NCBI GenBank assembly: GCA_005885115.1
Contig: VAXX01000101.1
Span: forward strand, 1-16,351
From: Actinomycetota bacterium
Lineage (GTDB): Bacteria; Actinomycetota; Actinomycetes; Mycobacteriales; Micromonosporaceae
Length of the DNA: 16,351 nucleotides
Direction of reading: 5' to 3'
Shown here: positions 1-8,175 of the stretch, piece after piece
How the letters are laid out: every line of letters begins with the position of its first letter
Position numbering within the stretch: the stretch's first letter is position 1
Position numbers and translations under genes: made by a program
The notes under the pieces: generated by a model
Databases searched by the model: none
Told to the model about the DNA's origin: nothing
What the model saw: only the letters and a program-made list of their open reading frames with translations

Positions 1-459
1 GACGCCCTCGGCGGCGTCCTGCGCGGGTCGGTGGTGCTCGGCTTCACGCTCGAGCGCTTCGTCAACGAGGTCAACGGGGTGTGGCAGGAGGTCGTGGTCT
101 GCGACGGCACCCGGCTGATCCTGTGGCATGGCGAGGACGTGGCGCCGGGGGACGGCCCGGCCGGCTCGATGACCTCGTCGCTGCGGGTGGTACCCCTGTC
201 CGCGATCACCGAGGTCGGCTGCCGCCGGCGGCTGACCCGCACCGCGACCGGGCAGGCCCGGGTGGACAGCATCGACGTGTACCTGCTGCTGACCTCGCTG
301 GACGAGGCCGGCGGCGGGCCTGGCGAGGACGCCGGTCCCGCGATCCGGCACGACGCCCTGCGCTTCGGCAAGACCATCGACGACGGCGGCCACGGCCAGA
401 TCGACCGGCTGGAGGAGTTCGCCCGGCTGGTGGCGTCCCTGGTGGGCCGACCGCTTTGA
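1..459 (+). CDS. Conserved protein of unknown function, 3' part only
   Basis: The frame is open from the first base and ends at TGA 457-459, so the start lies upstream; a GTG at 31 is available but nothing marks it as a real start. The visible 152 residues contain no catalytic motif I recognise. The pattern is an alternating beta-type region (around TRLILWHGED and then SSLRVVPLSAITEV), a hydrophobic strand (IDVYLLLTSLD), and a C-terminal amphipathic helix (DRLEEFARLVASLVG). This layout loosely resembles actinobacterial DUF5998 proteins, which I offer only as a possibility. There are no membrane segments. It converges on the ferredoxin gene with 11 bases between the stop codons, so it is not part of the proteasome operon. 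Confidence 0.75.
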   Translation, partial: DALGGVLRGSVVLGFTLERFVNEVNGVWQEVVVCDGTRLILWHGEDVAPGDGPAGSMTSSLRVVPLSAITEVGCRRRLTRTATGQARVDSIDVYLLLTSLDEAGGGPGEDAGPAIRHDALRFGKTIDDGGHGQIDRLEEFARLVASLVGRPL

Positions 460-470
460 GGTCCGGTGTC

Positions 471-773
471 CTATTCGCTCGCGTCCGGACCGGCGACCTC
501 GACGTCATCGGCCGCCCGCAGGACGTGGATGCAGTCGCCGGGGCAGTCCCGCGCCGCGTCGATGACCTCCAGGCGCAGATGCCCCGGTACGTCCACCCGG
601 CTGCCCGGGCTGAGGTGAAGTTCCCCGGCATCGTCCTTGACGTACGCCAGGCCGTCCAGGTCGAACTCGAAAACCTCCGGCGCGTACTGGACACAGAGCC
701 CGTCTCCGGTACACAGGTCCTGGTCAACCCATACGCGAAGCGGCTGAGCCGGGGTTTCAGTCTCCGCCGACAC
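471..773 (-). CDS. Ferredoxin, [3Fe-4S] / P450-type
   Basis: A small soluble electron carrier. Numbered from the ATG at 803, its cysteines are Cys31-x5-Cys37 (CTGDGLC) and Cys87-Pro-x2-Cys91 (CPGDC). This is the actinobacterial C-x2-X-x2-C...CP pattern, in which one cluster cysteine is replaced; here the replacing residue is Asp34. Such ferredoxins usually hold a [3Fe-4S] cluster and pass electrons to cytochromes P450 or other redox enzymes. The start is uncertain: ATG 803 has no ribosome site, and ATG 779 directly abuts one with no spacer. GTG 773 lies six bases after GGGGAGG (786-780), so I chose it, giving 100 residues. It is divergent from arc, and its partner enzyme is not in the window. 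Confidence 0.88.
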   Translation of the reverse strand: MSAETETPAQPLRVWVDQDLCTGDGLCVQYAPEVFEFDLDGLAYVKDDAGELHLSPGSRVDVPGHLRLEVIDAARDCPGDCIHVLRAADDVEVAGPDASE

Positions 774-786
774 GCCCATCCTCCCC
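774..786 (-). promoter_or_regulatory. Ribosome binding site deciding the ferredoxin start
   Basis: On the minus strand GGGGAGG (786-780) is followed by ATGGGC and then GTG at 773. The six-base spacer is ideal for the GTG. An ATG directly abuts the site with no spacer, and the furthest ATG (803) lies upstream of it. Confidence 0.6.
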
Positions 787-813
787 GGGGAAGTTCGATC
801 CATACTCGAACTG

Positions 814-819
814 ACGGTA
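814..819 (-). promoter_or_regulatory. Possible -10 box (TACCGT) for ferredoxin
   Basis: TACCGT fits the actinobacterial TANNNT -10 pattern and would give a leader of about 34 bases before GTG 773. No convincing -35 box is visible. GGTACC-like strings are common in this genome, which weakens the call. Confidence 0.3.
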
Positions 820-895
820 CCCGAGCCGGTGACGAATCCACGTCAGCGGGGGAACAGACGGGTGTCGGCACCGGCACATTGGAGCCACGAGCAGC

Positions 896-901
896 TAGTG
901 T
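896..901 (+). promoter_or_regulatory. Candidate -10 box (TAGTGT) for arc
   Basis: TAGTGT fits TANNNT and predicts transcription from about 908, with a leader of about 30 bases that contains the GGAGG ribosome site (927-931). No clear -35 hexamer is present. The 804-937 gap is the divergent promoter region for ferredoxin and arc. Confidence 0.45.
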
Positions 902-937
902 TAGAGCACGACGTTCAAGCCCCCGGGGAGGTGGGAC

Positions 938-2704
938 GTGGCACGCAGCGACGACGCGGAGACGCGCGCCGCACGGTGGGAGAAGGAGGCCAACGATCTC
1001 TCCACGCAGGTCGCGTTCCTCCAAGAGGAACTCGCACTGGTACGGCGCAAGTTGACCGAGAGCCCGCGACACGTACGCCAGCTTGAGGAGCGGCTCGCCG
1101 CGACCCAGGCACAGCTGGCCCGACTGACCGAGAACAACGAACGGCTGGTCGCCACGCTCAAGGAAGCGCGTGCCCAGATCGTCACCCTCAAGGAGGAGAT
1201 CGACCGGCTGGCGCAACCGCCCAGCGGGTACGGGGTCTTCCTGGAGCGCCACGAAGACGGCACCGTGGACGTGTTCACGGGTGGCCGGAAGCTGCGCGTC
1301 GCGGTGTCCCCGGCCCTGGACGTCGAGGCGCTGCGCCGTGGGCAGGAGGTCCTGCTCAACGACGCCCTCAACATCGTCGACGCGTTCGGGTTCGAGCGCG
1401 CCGGCGAGGTGGTCATGCTCAAGGAGGTGCTCGAAGGCGGCGACCGGGCACTGGTGATCTCGCACGCCGACGAGGAGCGGGTCGTCCACCTGGCCGACAC
1501 GCTGGCCGACGTGCCGCTGCGCGCCGGTGACTCGCTGCTGATCGAACCCCGCAGCGCGTACGCCTACGAGCGGGTACCCAAGAGCGAGGTCGAGGAGCTG
1601 GTCCTGGAGGAGGTACCCGACGTCGACTACCACGACATCGGTGGCCTGGACCGGCAGATCGAGCAGATCCGCGACGCGGTGGAGCTGCCGTTCCTGCACG
1701 CCGACCTGTTCCGGGAGCACCAGCTGCGCCCGCCCAAGGGCATCCTGCTGTACGGGCCGCCCGGCTGCGGCAAGACCCTGATCGCCAAGGCGGTGGCCAA
1801 CTCGCTGGCCAAGAAGATCGCCGAGCGCCGTGGTGAGGAGAAGCACACCAGCTACTTCCTCAACATCAAGGGTCCCGAGCTGCTCAACAAGTACGTCGGC
1901 GAGACCGAGCGGCACATCCGGCTGATCTTCCAGCGGGCCCGGGAGAAGGCCGGCGAGGGTACCCCGGTGATCGTGTTCTTCGACGAGATGGACTCGGTGT
2001 TCCGGACCCGTGGATCGGGCGTGTCCTCGGACGTGGAGAACACGATCGTGCCCCAGCTGCTGTCGGAGATCGACGGGGTGGAGGGGCTGGAGAACGTCAT
2101 CGTGATCGGCGCCTCCAACCGGGAGGACATGATCGACCCGGCGATCCTGCGCCCCGGCCGGCTGGACGTGAAGATCAAGATTGAGCGGCCGGACGCCGAG
2201 GCCGCGAAGGACATCTTCAGCAAGTACATCCTGCCCGGCCTGCCGCTGTCCCAGGACGACCTGACCGAGCACGGCGGCGACCCGCAGGCCTGCGTCGCCG
2301 CGATGATCGAGGCAGCCGTCCTGCGGATGTACTCGGAGACCGACGACAACCGGTTCCTGGAGGTCACCTACGCCAACGGGGACAAGGAGGTCCTGTACTT
2401 CAAGGACTTCAACTCCGGTGCGATGATCCAGAACATCGTCGACCGGGCCAAGAAGATGGCCATCAAGGAGTTCCTGTCCTCCGGTCGCAAGGGCCTGCGC
2501 CTGGCGCACCTGCTGGAGGCGTGCCTGGACGAGTTCCGGGAGAACGAAGACCTGCCCAACACCACCAACCCCGATGACTGGGCCCGCATCTCCGGCAAGA
2601 AGGGCGAACGGATCGTCTACATCCGGACGCTCGTCTCCGGTGGCAAGGGCACCGAGTCGGGTCGCGCGATCGAGACGGCCAGCAACACCGGCCAGTACCT
2701 CTAG
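938..2704 (+). CDS. arc: Proteasome-activating AAA ATPase ARC/Mpa
   Basis: A ring-forming unfoldase that recognises Pup on tagged proteins and feeds them into the 20S proteasome. At 588 residues it is close to the family length. In order: an N-terminal coiled coil (about 1-85) that binds Pup, a double OB-fold region (about 90-230), and the AAA module. The AAA module has Walker A GPPGCGKT (273-280), the aromatic pore loop KYVG (Tyr319), Walker B with Asp349-Glu350 (FFDEMD), and arginines in LRPGR (405 and 408). The protein ends GQYL, so the penultimate Tyr587 that docks on the alpha ring is present. The GTG start is set by GGAGG (927-931) with a six-base spacer. A strong hairpin follows the stop codon, so arc may be its own transcription unit, separate from dop. 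Confidence 0.97.
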   Translation: MARSDDAETRAARWEKEANDLSTQVAFLQEELALVRRKLTESPRHVRQLEERLAATQAQLARLTENNERLVATLKEARAQIVTLKEEIDRLAQPPSGYGVFLERHEDGTVDVFTGGRKLRVAVSPALDVEALRRGQEVLLNDALNIVDAFGFERAGEVVMLKEVLEGGDRALVISHADEERVVHLADTLADVPLRAGDSLLIEPRSAYAYERVPKSEVEELVLEEVPDVDYHDIGGLDRQIEQIRDAVELPFLHADLFREHQLRPPKGILLYGPPGCGKTLIAKAVANSLAKKIAERRGEEKHTSYFLNIKGPELLNKYVGETERHIRLIFQRAREKAGEGTPVIVFFDEMDSVFRTRGSGVSSDVENTIVPQLLSEIDGVEGLENVIVIGASNREDMIDPAILRPGRLDVKIKIERPDAEAAKDIFSKYILPGLPLSQDDLTEHGGDPQACVAAMIEAAVLRMYSETDDNRFLEVTYANGDKEVLYFKDFNSGAMIQNIVDRAKKMAIKEFLSSGRKGLRLAHLLEACLDEFRENEDLPNTTNPDDWARISGKKGERIVYIRTLVSGGKGTESGRAIETASNTGQYL

Positions 2705-2711
2705 GGGCGCC

Positions 2712-2756
2712 ACGACAGACGGCGGGCGGCGCGGGAAGCGCCGCCCGCCGCGTCGT
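2712..2756 (+). terminator. Strong GC hairpin between arc and dop
   Basis: A perfect 12-bp stem joins GGCGGGCGGCGC (2721-2732) to GCGCCGCCCGCC (2738-2749) around the loop GGGAA. A further outer pairing ACGAC (2712-2716) with GTCGT (2752-2756) extends it across a small internal loop. There is no T tract, which is common for actinobacterial hairpin terminators. It lies 16 bases after the arc stop codon. Confidence 0.6.
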
Positions 2757-2789
2757 ACTCCCGTACAGCCGCACTGCCCATCCAGCGGA

Positions 2790-2795
2790 TAGGGT
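2790..2795 (+). promoter_or_regulatory. Candidate -10 box (TAGGGT) for dop
   Basis: TAGGGT fits TANNNT and lies 37 bases before the dop ATG, just downstream of the hairpin. Transcription would start near 2802 and include the GAGGGGG ribosome site. No good -35 element is visible. Confidence 0.4.
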
Positions 2796-2832
2796 GGGTC
2801 CGGGAGCAAGTTCGGGCGAGGGGGCCTTGAGA

Positions 2833-4341
2833 ATGACCGTGCGCCGCGTGATGGGTACCGAGGTCGAGTACGGCATCTCGGTACCGGGACAGCCGGGCGC
2901 CAACCCGATGGTCACCTCGTCGCAGATCGTCAACGCGTACGGGGCCCGTCCCGAGCTCAACCGGGGCGGCCGGGCCCGGTGGGACTACGAGGAGGAGTCG
3001 CCGCTGCGCGACGCCCGCGGGTTCACCTACTCCGGCGCCCTGTACGACCCATCGGAGGCCCTGGCCGACGAGGATCTCGGGCTGGCCAACGTGATACTGA
3101 CCAACGGCGCCCGCCTGTACGTCGACCACGCTCACCCCGAGTACTCCACGCCGGAGGTCACCAACCCCCGGGACGTGGTGCTGTGGGACAAGTCGGGGGA
3201 GCGGGTGATGGCCGAGGCGGCCCGGCGGGCGGCGACCATCCCGGGCAGCGCGCCGATCCGCCTGTACAAGAACAACACCGACAACAAGGGGGTCAGCTAC
3301 GGCTCCCACGAGAACTACCTGATGCGGCGGCAGACCCCGTTCGCCGACATCGTGCAGTTCCTCACCCCGTTCTTCGTCAGCCGCCAGATCGTCTGCGGCG
3401 CCGGCCGGGTCGGCAAGGGCCAGGACGGCTCCGGACCGGGCTTCCAGATCTCCCAGCGGGCCGACTTCTTCGAGGTCGAGGTGGGCCTGGAGACCACCCT
3501 CAAGCGGCCGATCATCAACACCCGCGACGAGCCGCACGCCGATGCCGACAAGTACCGGCGGCTGCACGTCATCATCGGCGACGCCAACCTGTCGGAGATC
3601 TCCACGTACCTCAAGGTGGGTACGACAGCGCTGGTCCTGGCGATGATCGAGGACAAGGCGCTGACCGCCGACCTGGGCATCGCCGACCCGGTCGGGGAGC
3701 TCAAGCAGGTCAGCCACGACCCGACGCTCAAGCACCGGATCAAGTTGCGGGACGGGCGCCGGCTGTCCGCGCTGGACCTGCAGTGGGCGTTCCTGGAGCG
3801 CGCCAGCGCCTTCGTCGAGCGCAACGGCACCGACGAGCAGACCACCGACGTCCTGGCCCGCTGGGAGTCCATCCTGGACCGGCTGGGTCGCGATCCGATG
3901 GAGTGCGCCGAGGAGCTGGACTGGGTGGCCAAGCTGCGGCTGCTGGAGGGCTACCGGGAGCGGGAGAACCTCGGCTGGGCCTCGCCCAAACTCCAGCTCG
4001 TCGACCTGCAGTACGCCGACGTACGCCCGGAGAAGGGCCTGTACCACCGGTTGGTGGCCCGGGGGGCGATGCGGACCCTGTTCGGCCCGGACGAGGTGAT
4101 CGGCGCCATGGTCGAGCCACCGGCGGACACCCGGGCGTACTTCCGTGGCCGGTGCCTGGCCCAGTACGCCTCGGAGGTCGTCGCGGCCAGTTGGGACTCG
4201 GTGATCTTCGACGTGGGCCGCGAATCGCTGGTGCGGGTACCGATGATGGAACCGCTGCGGGGCACGAAGTCGCACGTCGGGGCACTGTTCGACCGCTGCC
4301 CGAGCGCCAAGGATCTCCTGGAAGCGATCACATCCAACTGA
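2833..4341 (+). CDS. dop: Pup deamidase / depupylase Dop
   Basis: Dop converts the C-terminal Gln of Pup to Glu so that it can be ligated, and also cleaves Pup from tagged proteins. At 502 residues it has the usual length. It belongs to the glutamine-synthetase-like family shared with PafA. The N-terminus MGTEVEYGI carries the metal-binding Glu10, and [18 protein letters not shown] carries the presumed nucleophile Asp98. The stretch of about residues 43-87 between these motifs, absent from PafA in this window, is the Dop-specific loop. KNNTD and [12 protein letters not shown] are shared with PafA. ATG 2833 was preferred over the upstream GTG 2794 because GAGGGGG (2818-2824) lies eight bases before it and the product then starts as other Dop proteins do. 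The gene order places it directly before its substrate, pup. Confidence 0.96.
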   Translation: MTVRRVMGTEVEYGISVPGQPGANPMVTSSQIVNAYGARPELNRGGRARWDYEEESPLRDARGFTYSGALYDPSEALADEDLGLANVILTNGARLYVDHAHPEYSTPEVTNPRDVVLWDKSGERVMAEAARRAATIPGSAPIRLYKNNTDNKGVSYGSHENYLMRRQTPFADIVQFLTPFFVSRQIVCGAGRVGKGQDGSGPGFQISQRADFFEVEVGLETTLKRPIINTRDEPHADADKYRRLHVIIGDANLSEISTYLKVGTTALVLAMIEDKALTADLGIADPVGELKQVSHDPTLKHRIKLRDGRRLSALDLQWAFLERASAFVERNGTDEQTTDVLARWESILDRLGRDPMECAEELDWVAKLRLLEGYRERENLGWASPKLQLVDLQYADVRPEKGLYHRLVARGAMRTLFGPDEVIGAMVEPPADTRAYFRGRCLAQYASEVVAASWDSVIFDVGRESLVRVPMMEPLRGTKSHVGALFDRCPSAKDLLEAITSN

Positions 4342-4358
4342 ATGTCGTCCCGCCGAGG

Positions 4359-4364
4359 TAGGTT
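4359..4364 (+). promoter_or_regulatory. Possible -10 box (TAGGTT) for pup
   Basis: TAGGTT fits TANNNT and would give a leader of about 27 bases with the pup ribosome site GGAGGAGGG (4382-4390). This would allow Pup to be made in excess of Dop. There is no clear -35 element. Confidence 0.35.
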
Positions 4365-4397
4365 TTTCTCACCACCGCGTTGGAGGAGGGCAAGGGC

Positions 4398-4616
4398 ATG
4401 GCTACCCGCGACACTGGCGGTCAGTCGCAGTCAGGCAAGTCCCGCCGCGACGAGGAGCTCGACGAGGGCCCCGCGCCCGAGGCGAACCCCGAGGTCGCCG
4501 AGCGGCAGGAGAAGATCACCGAGGACGTCGACGACCTGCTGGACGAGATCGACTCGGTACTGGAGGAGAACGCGGAGGAGTTCGTCCGCGGGTACGTCCA
4601 GAAGGGCGGCCAGTAA
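4398..4616 (+). CDS. pup: Prokaryotic ubiquitin-like protein Pup
   Basis: The 72-residue protein tag. The N-terminal third is polar and disordered in character (MATRDTGGQSQSGKS). Residues about 30-60 form the amphipathic helix that pairs with the ARC coiled coil (ITEDVDDLLDEIDSVLEENA). The C-terminus is Gly-Gly-Gln, the form that needs deamidation by Dop before PafA can use it. It has three lysines (14, 39, 69) that could in principle carry a Pup chain. ATG 4398 was chosen because GGAGGAGGG ends seven bases before it; a TTG at 4380 in the same frame lies upstream of that site. The strong ribosome site suits a product needed in high amounts. It lies between dop and prcB, as usual in actinobacteria. 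Confidence 0.97.
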   Translation: MATRDTGGQSQSGKSRRDEELDEGPAPEANPEVAERQEKITEDVDDLLDEIDSVLEENAEEFVRGYVQKGGQ

Positions 4617-4631
4617 CCCCGGTGCCCGGCC

Positions 4632-4653
4632 CGGCGGGGTGAGCGACCCGCCG
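4632..4653 (+). terminator. Hairpin between pup and prcB, possible attenuator
   Basis: CGGCGGG (4632-4638) pairs with CCCGCCG (4647-4653) around an eight-base loop, 15 bases after the pup stop codon. There is no T tract. It could reduce read-through from pup into prcB or stabilise the pup transcript. Confidence 0.4.
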
Positions 4654-4697
4654 TCCGGACACGTGCCCGCGATGATCCGCCGGCCGGACTCGCGGGT

Positions 4698-4703
4698 TAG
4701 TCT
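4698..4703 (+). promoter_or_regulatory. Possible -10 box (TAGTCT) for prcBA
   Basis: TAGTCT fits TANNNT and predicts a leader of about 38 bases before GTG 4748, holding the ribosome site AAGGGAAG. Together with the hairpin upstream it would give prcBA its own promoter. Confidence 0.35.
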
Positions 4704-4747
4704 TCTTCCACGGTTCCACCTTGCGCAGCACACCTGAAGGGAAGCTC

Positions 4748-5587
4748 GTGTCGGCGGGTCTTGATCCATCCGGGCGTCTGTCCGCGGCGTTCACCACGCC
4801 GGGGCTCTCCTCGTTCACTGACTTCCTCAGCCGTACCGCGCCCGAGCTGCTGCCCGGTCGCCGGCCGCTGCCGCCGGGCCTGGCCGCCGACGTGGCACCG
4901 CACGCCACCACGATCATCGCGATCGGTTGTGCCGAGGGCGTGGTGATGGCCGGCGACCGCCGGGCCACGATGGGCAACCTGATCGCCAGCCGGGACATCG
5001 AGAAGGTCCACGCGGCCGACGAGTACTCGCTGATCGGTATCGCCGGTACGGCCGGCGTGGGCCTTGAGCTGATGCGGCTGTTCCAGGTCGAGCTGGAGCA
5101 CTACGAGAAGATCGAGGGCACCATGCTCTCGATCGACGGCAAGGCCAACCGGCTGGCCACGATGATCCGCAACAACCTCGGCGCGGCCTTGCAGGGCCTG
5201 GCCGTCGTACCGCTGTTCGCCGGGTACGACCTGGAGGCGACCGACCCGGCCCGGGCCGGCCGGATCTTCAGCTTCGACATCGCCGGCGGCGTGTACGAGG
5301 AGAAGGGCTTCGACGGCATCGGCTCCGGTTCGCTGTTCGCCAAGTCGGCGCTCAAGAAGCGGTACCGGCCCGGGCTGCCGCTGGACGAGGCCGTGGCCCT
5401 GTCGGTCGAGGCGCTGTACGACGCCGCCGACGATGACACCGCGACCGGTGGGCCGGACCTGACCCGCAGGATCTTCCCGGTCGTCATGACCGCGACCGCC
5501 GAGGGTTCCCGACGACTCAGCGACGACGAGGCCGCCGAGGTGGCCGAGGAGGTCGTCGCCCGCCGGATGGAGAACCCGGGCGGCTGA
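4748..5587 (+). CDS. prcB: 20S proteasome beta subunit PrcB
   Basis: The catalytic subunit of the proteasome core. It is made with a propeptide of about 53 residues, removed by self-cleavage to expose an N-terminal threonine. The site is in HATTIIAIG, where the first Thr (codon 4907-4909) becomes Thr1. Counting from it, Asp17 (GDRR) and Lys33 (IEKVH) fall exactly at the catalytic positions of this family, so the enzyme should be active. The mature part has about 226 residues. [13 protein letters not shown] and [14 protein letters not shown] are typical PrcB strings. GTG 4748 was chosen because AAGGG lies six bases before it; a TTG at 4721 in frame has less support. It is followed 58 bases later by prcA, its partner in the four-ring barrel. 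Confidence 0.96.
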   Translation: MSAGLDPSGRLSAAFTTPGLSSFTDFLSRTAPELLPGRRPLPPGLAADVAPHATTIIAIGCAEGVVMAGDRRATMGNLIASRDIEKVHAADEYSLIGIAGTAGVGLELMRLFQVELEHYEKIEGTMLSIDGKANRLATMIRNNLGAALQGLAVVPLFAGYDLEATDPARAGRIFSFDIAGGVYEEKGFDGIGSGSLFAKSALKKRYRPGLPLDEAVALSVEALYDAADDDTATGGPDLTRRIFPVVMTATAEGSRRLSDDEAAEVAEEVVARRMENPGG

Positions 5588-5645
5588 TCCGCCCTGCCCG
5601 CCCCACCCCTGACCCAGGACCCCGAGTCGAGGAGACGCACCGCCC

Positions 5646-6488
5646 GTGGCCATGCAGTTCTACGCCTCTCCCGAGCAGATCAACCGGGACCGCTCGGAGT
5701 ACGCGCGCAAGGGCATCGCCCGGGGGCGCAGCGCGATCGTGCTCACCTACGAGCACGGGATCCTGTTCGTCGCCGAGAACATGACCGCGTTGCACAAGGT
5801 CAGCGAGATCTATGACCGGATCGGGTTCGCCGCGGTGGGCCGGTACAACGAGTTCGAGAACCTGCGCGCGGCCGGTATCCGGCTGGCCGACCTGCGCGGG
5901 TACTCGTACGCGCGGCGGGACGTCACCGGGCGGGCGCTGGCCAACGCGTACGCGCAGACGCTGGGCGCGATCTTCACCGAGCAGACCAAGCCGTTCGAGG
6001 TGGAGATCTGCGTGGCCGAGGTAGGCCGGACCGGCGACACCGACGAGCTCTACCGGATCACCTACGACGGTTCGGTGCAGGACGAGCCGGGTGTGGTGGT
6101 GATGGGTGGCCAGGCCGAGTCGATGGCGCCCGGGCTGCGCACCGCGCACCGGGCCCAGGCGCCGTTGGGTGAGGCGCTGCACCTGGCGGTGCAGGCGCTG
6201 GCCAGCGTCGGCGGGGAGGGCGGGCAACCGCGTACCCTGGCCGCCAACCAGCTCGAGGTCGCGGTGCTGGACCGGCGCCGGGCCGGGCGTACCTTCCGGC
6301 GGATCACCGGTACCGCGCTGACCACGTTGCTGGACACCCCCGCGGTGGAGTCGGTCGACCTTCCGGTCGACGAGCGCCCGGTGGTGGAACCGGCCGGTGC
6401 CGAGTCCGGCTCGGGCGAGCCGCCGACGACCGACGCTCCGGAGATCGAGGCCCCGGCCGACGGCGAGACGCCGGACGCCGAGGGCTAA
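5646..6488 (+). CDS. prcA: 20S proteasome alpha subunit PrcA
   Basis: The non-catalytic outer-ring subunit that forms the gate and the docking surface for ARC. At 280 residues it is longer than the 248-residue mycobacterial protein. It has the N-terminal gate segment ([11 protein letters not shown]), then [15 protein letters not shown], the [15 protein letters not shown] region, the [11 protein letters not shown] helix and [18 protein letters not shown]. The core ends near residue 230 with [12 protein letters not shown]. Residues 231-280 form an acidic, proline-rich tail. GTG 5646 was chosen over ATG 5652 because GAGGAG (5629-5634) is nearer to it, though the spacing is long (11 bases). It is probably co-transcribed with prcB. 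Confidence 0.95.
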   Translation: MAMQFYASPEQINRDRSEYARKGIARGRSAIVLTYEHGILFVAENMTALHKVSEIYDRIGFAAVGRYNEFENLRAAGIRLADLRGYSYARRDVTGRALANAYAQTLGAIFTEQTKPFEVEICVAEVGRTGDTDELYRITYDGSVQDEPGVVVMGGQAESMAPGLRTAHRAQAPLGEALHLAVQALASVGGEGGQPRTLAANQLEVAVLDRRRAGRTFRRITGTALTTLLDTPAVESVDLPVDERPVVEPAGAESGSGEPPTTDAPEIEAPADGETPDAEG

Positions 6489-6557
6489 CTCGCGACAGGT
6501 GACAAACTCGTCCCGACGGTACCCGCGAGTGATCTCCCCGTACCGGCCCCGTGCGGA

Positions 6558-6563
6558 TAGTGT
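6558..6563 (+). promoter_or_regulatory. -10 box (TAGTGT) for a leaderless pafA transcript
   Basis: TAGTGT fits TANNNT and ends six bases before the A of the pafA ATG (6570), so transcription should begin on or next to that A. No ribosome site is present in front of pafA, in agreement with a leaderless message. Confidence 0.6.
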
Positions 6564-6569
6564 CGTTGC

Positions 6570-7928
6570 ATGGACCGGCGCATCTTCGGCCTAGAGACCG
6601 AGTACGGAGTTACCTGTACCTATCGCGGCCAACGGCGGCTCTCGCCCGACGAGGTGGCCCGCTATCTCTTCCGCCGGGTCGTGTCCTGGGGCCGTTCCAG
6701 CAACGTGTTCCTGCGCAACGGCGCCCGGCTCTACCTCGATGTCGGCTCCCACCCCGAGTACGCCACCCCGGAGTGCGACTCGGTCACCGACCTGGTCGTC
6801 CACGACCGGGCCGGCGAGCGGATCCTGGAGGGCCTGCTGGTCGACGCCGAGAAGCGGCTGCACGACGAGGGCATCGCCGGCGAGATCTACCTGTTCAAGA
6901 ACAACACCGACTCGGCCGGCAACTCGTACGGCTGCCACGAGAACTACCTCGTGTCCCGGCACGGCGAGTTCGGCCGGCTGGCCGACGTACTGATCCCGTT
7001 CCTGGTGACCCGGCAGTTGATCTGCGGCGCCGGCAAGGTCCTGCAGACCCCGCGCGGTGCGGTGTTCTGCCTGTCCCAGCGCGCGGAGCACATCTGGGAG
7101 GGGGTCTCCAGCGCGACCACCCGCAGCCGCCCGATCATCAACACGCGCGACGAGCCGCACGCCGACGCCGAGCGGTACCGCCGGCTGCACGTCATCGTCG
7201 GCGACTCCAACATGAACGAGGTCACCACACTGCTCAAGGTGGGCAGCGCCGACATCGTGCTGCGCATGATCGAGGCCGGCGTGGTGATGCGCGACCTGAC
7301 CCTGGAGAACCCGATCCGGGCCATCCGCGAGGTGTCCCACGATGTCACCGGGCGACGCAAGGTACGGCTGGCCAACGGCAAGGAGGCCAGCGCGCTGGAG
7401 ATCCAGCAGGAGTACTTCTCCAAGGCCAGCGACTTCGTCGACCGGCGCGGCGGGGACGCGACCGCCAAGCGGGTCGTGGAGTTGTGGGGTCGGGTGCTGA
7501 ACGCGGTGGAGTCCGGCGACTTCGCCTCCGTCGACCGGGAGATCGACTGGGTCACCAAGCTGCGGGTCATCGAGGCGTACCAACGCAAGCACGACCTGCC
7601 GCTGGCCCATCCGCGGATCGCCCAGATGGACCTGGCCTACCACGACCTGCGGCGCAACCGCGGCCTGTACGCGCTGCTGGAGAAGCGCGGCCAGGTCGAC
7701 CGGGTCGCCAACGACGTGGAGATATTCGAGGCCAAGGAGACCCCGCCGCAGACCACCCGGGCACGGCTGCGGGGCGAGTTCATCCGGCACGCGCAGGAGA
7801 AGCGGCGCGACTTCACCGTGGACTGGGTGCACCTCAAGCTCAACGACCAGGCGCAGCGGACCGTGCTGTGCAAGGACCCGTTCCGGGCCTACGACGAGCG
7901 GGTCGATCGGCTGATCGCGAGCATGTGA
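6570..7928 (+). CDS. pafA: Pup-protein ligase PafA
   Basis: PafA uses ATP to form an isopeptide bond between the C-terminal Glu of deamidated Pup and a lysine of the target. Its 452 residues are the family length. The metal-binding Glu9 (FGLETEYGV) and catalytic Asp57 ([18 protein letters not shown]) sit at the same positions as in the mycobacterial enzyme. [19 protein letters not shown] and [18 protein letters not shown] are shared with Dop, its paralogue 2.2 kb upstream. It lacks the Dop loop between the two first motifs, which separates it from Dop. There is no Shine-Dalgarno sequence; a -10 box directly in front implies leaderless translation. It follows prcA after an 81-base gap. Confidence 0.97.
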   Translation: MDRRIFGLETEYGVTCTYRGQRRLSPDEVARYLFRRVVSWGRSSNVFLRNGARLYLDVGSHPEYATPECDSVTDLVVHDRAGERILEGLLVDAEKRLHDEGIAGEIYLFKNNTDSAGNSYGCHENYLVSRHGEFGRLADVLIPFLVTRQLICGAGKVLQTPRGAVFCLSQRAEHIWEGVSSATTRSRPIINTRDEPHADAERYRRLHVIVGDSNMNEVTTLLKVGSADIVLRMIEAGVVMRDLTLENPIRAIREVSHDVTGRRKVRLANGKEASALEIQQEYFSKASDFVDRRGGDATAKRVVELWGRVLNAVESGDFASVDREIDWVTKLRVIEAYQRKHDLPLAHPRIAQMDLAYHDLRRNRGLYALLEKRGQVDRVANDVEIFEAKETPPQTTRARLRGEFIRHAQEKRRDFTVDWVHLKLNDQAQRTVLCKDPFRAYDERVDRLIASM

Positions 7929-7935
7929 GCGCGCG

Positions 7936-8175
7936 ATGACCGATCCTGACGACGACGTCCGTGTCGACCTGGGCCGCGTCTCGCCGCCCTTGTTCCCGGG
8001 CGCGCCCTGGCGCGGCGGCCCACCACGCGAGCGGTGGCTGGATCGGCGCCGGCGGCGCATCCGCGAGGAGATCGCGCGTAACCGCCGGGGCGAGGCGGCC
8101 GTGCCGACCTGGCTGCTGGCCGTGCTACTGGTGGTGGTCCTGGGCGGCTGGATCCTGTTCGCGTTGCTGGTCTGA
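7936..8175 (+). CDS. Small tail-anchored membrane protein, unknown function
   Basis: 79 residues: an acidic start (MTDPDDDVRVDLG), a proline-glycine stretch, a strongly basic helix (ERWLDRRRRRIREEIARNRR) and one C-terminal membrane span (about 57-79, WLLAVLLVVVLGGWILFALLV) ending at the last residue. By the positive-inside rule the basic part should be cytoplasmic. I do not recognise a family. The ATG lies seven bases after the pafA stop codon, and there is no good ribosome site, so translation is probably coupled to pafA. Its last 51 bases overlap the 3' end of the opposing DUF3866 gene. The position suggests co-expression with PafA, but no function can be named. Confidence 0.75.
   Translation: MTDPDDDVRVDLGRVSPPLFPGAPWRGGPPRERWLDRRRRRIREEIARNRRGEAAVPTWLLAVLLVVVLGGWILFALLV

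Noticed and set aside
206..2809. An 867-codon open frame on the minus strand
   Set aside because: It is antisense to arc and to the ferredoxin frame, with repetitive low-complexity composition. Long open shadows are expected at this GC content.
2701..4275. A 524-codon open frame antisense to dop
   Set aside because: The plus strand encodes a clear Dop with catalytic residues; the antisense product has no recognisable domain.
4362..4369. T-rich stretch before pup as a terminator
   Set aside because: No hairpin precedes it; it is better read as part of a -10 region.
6591..8060. A 489-codon open frame antisense to pafA
   Set aside because: PafA is unambiguous on the plus strand; this is a shadow frame.
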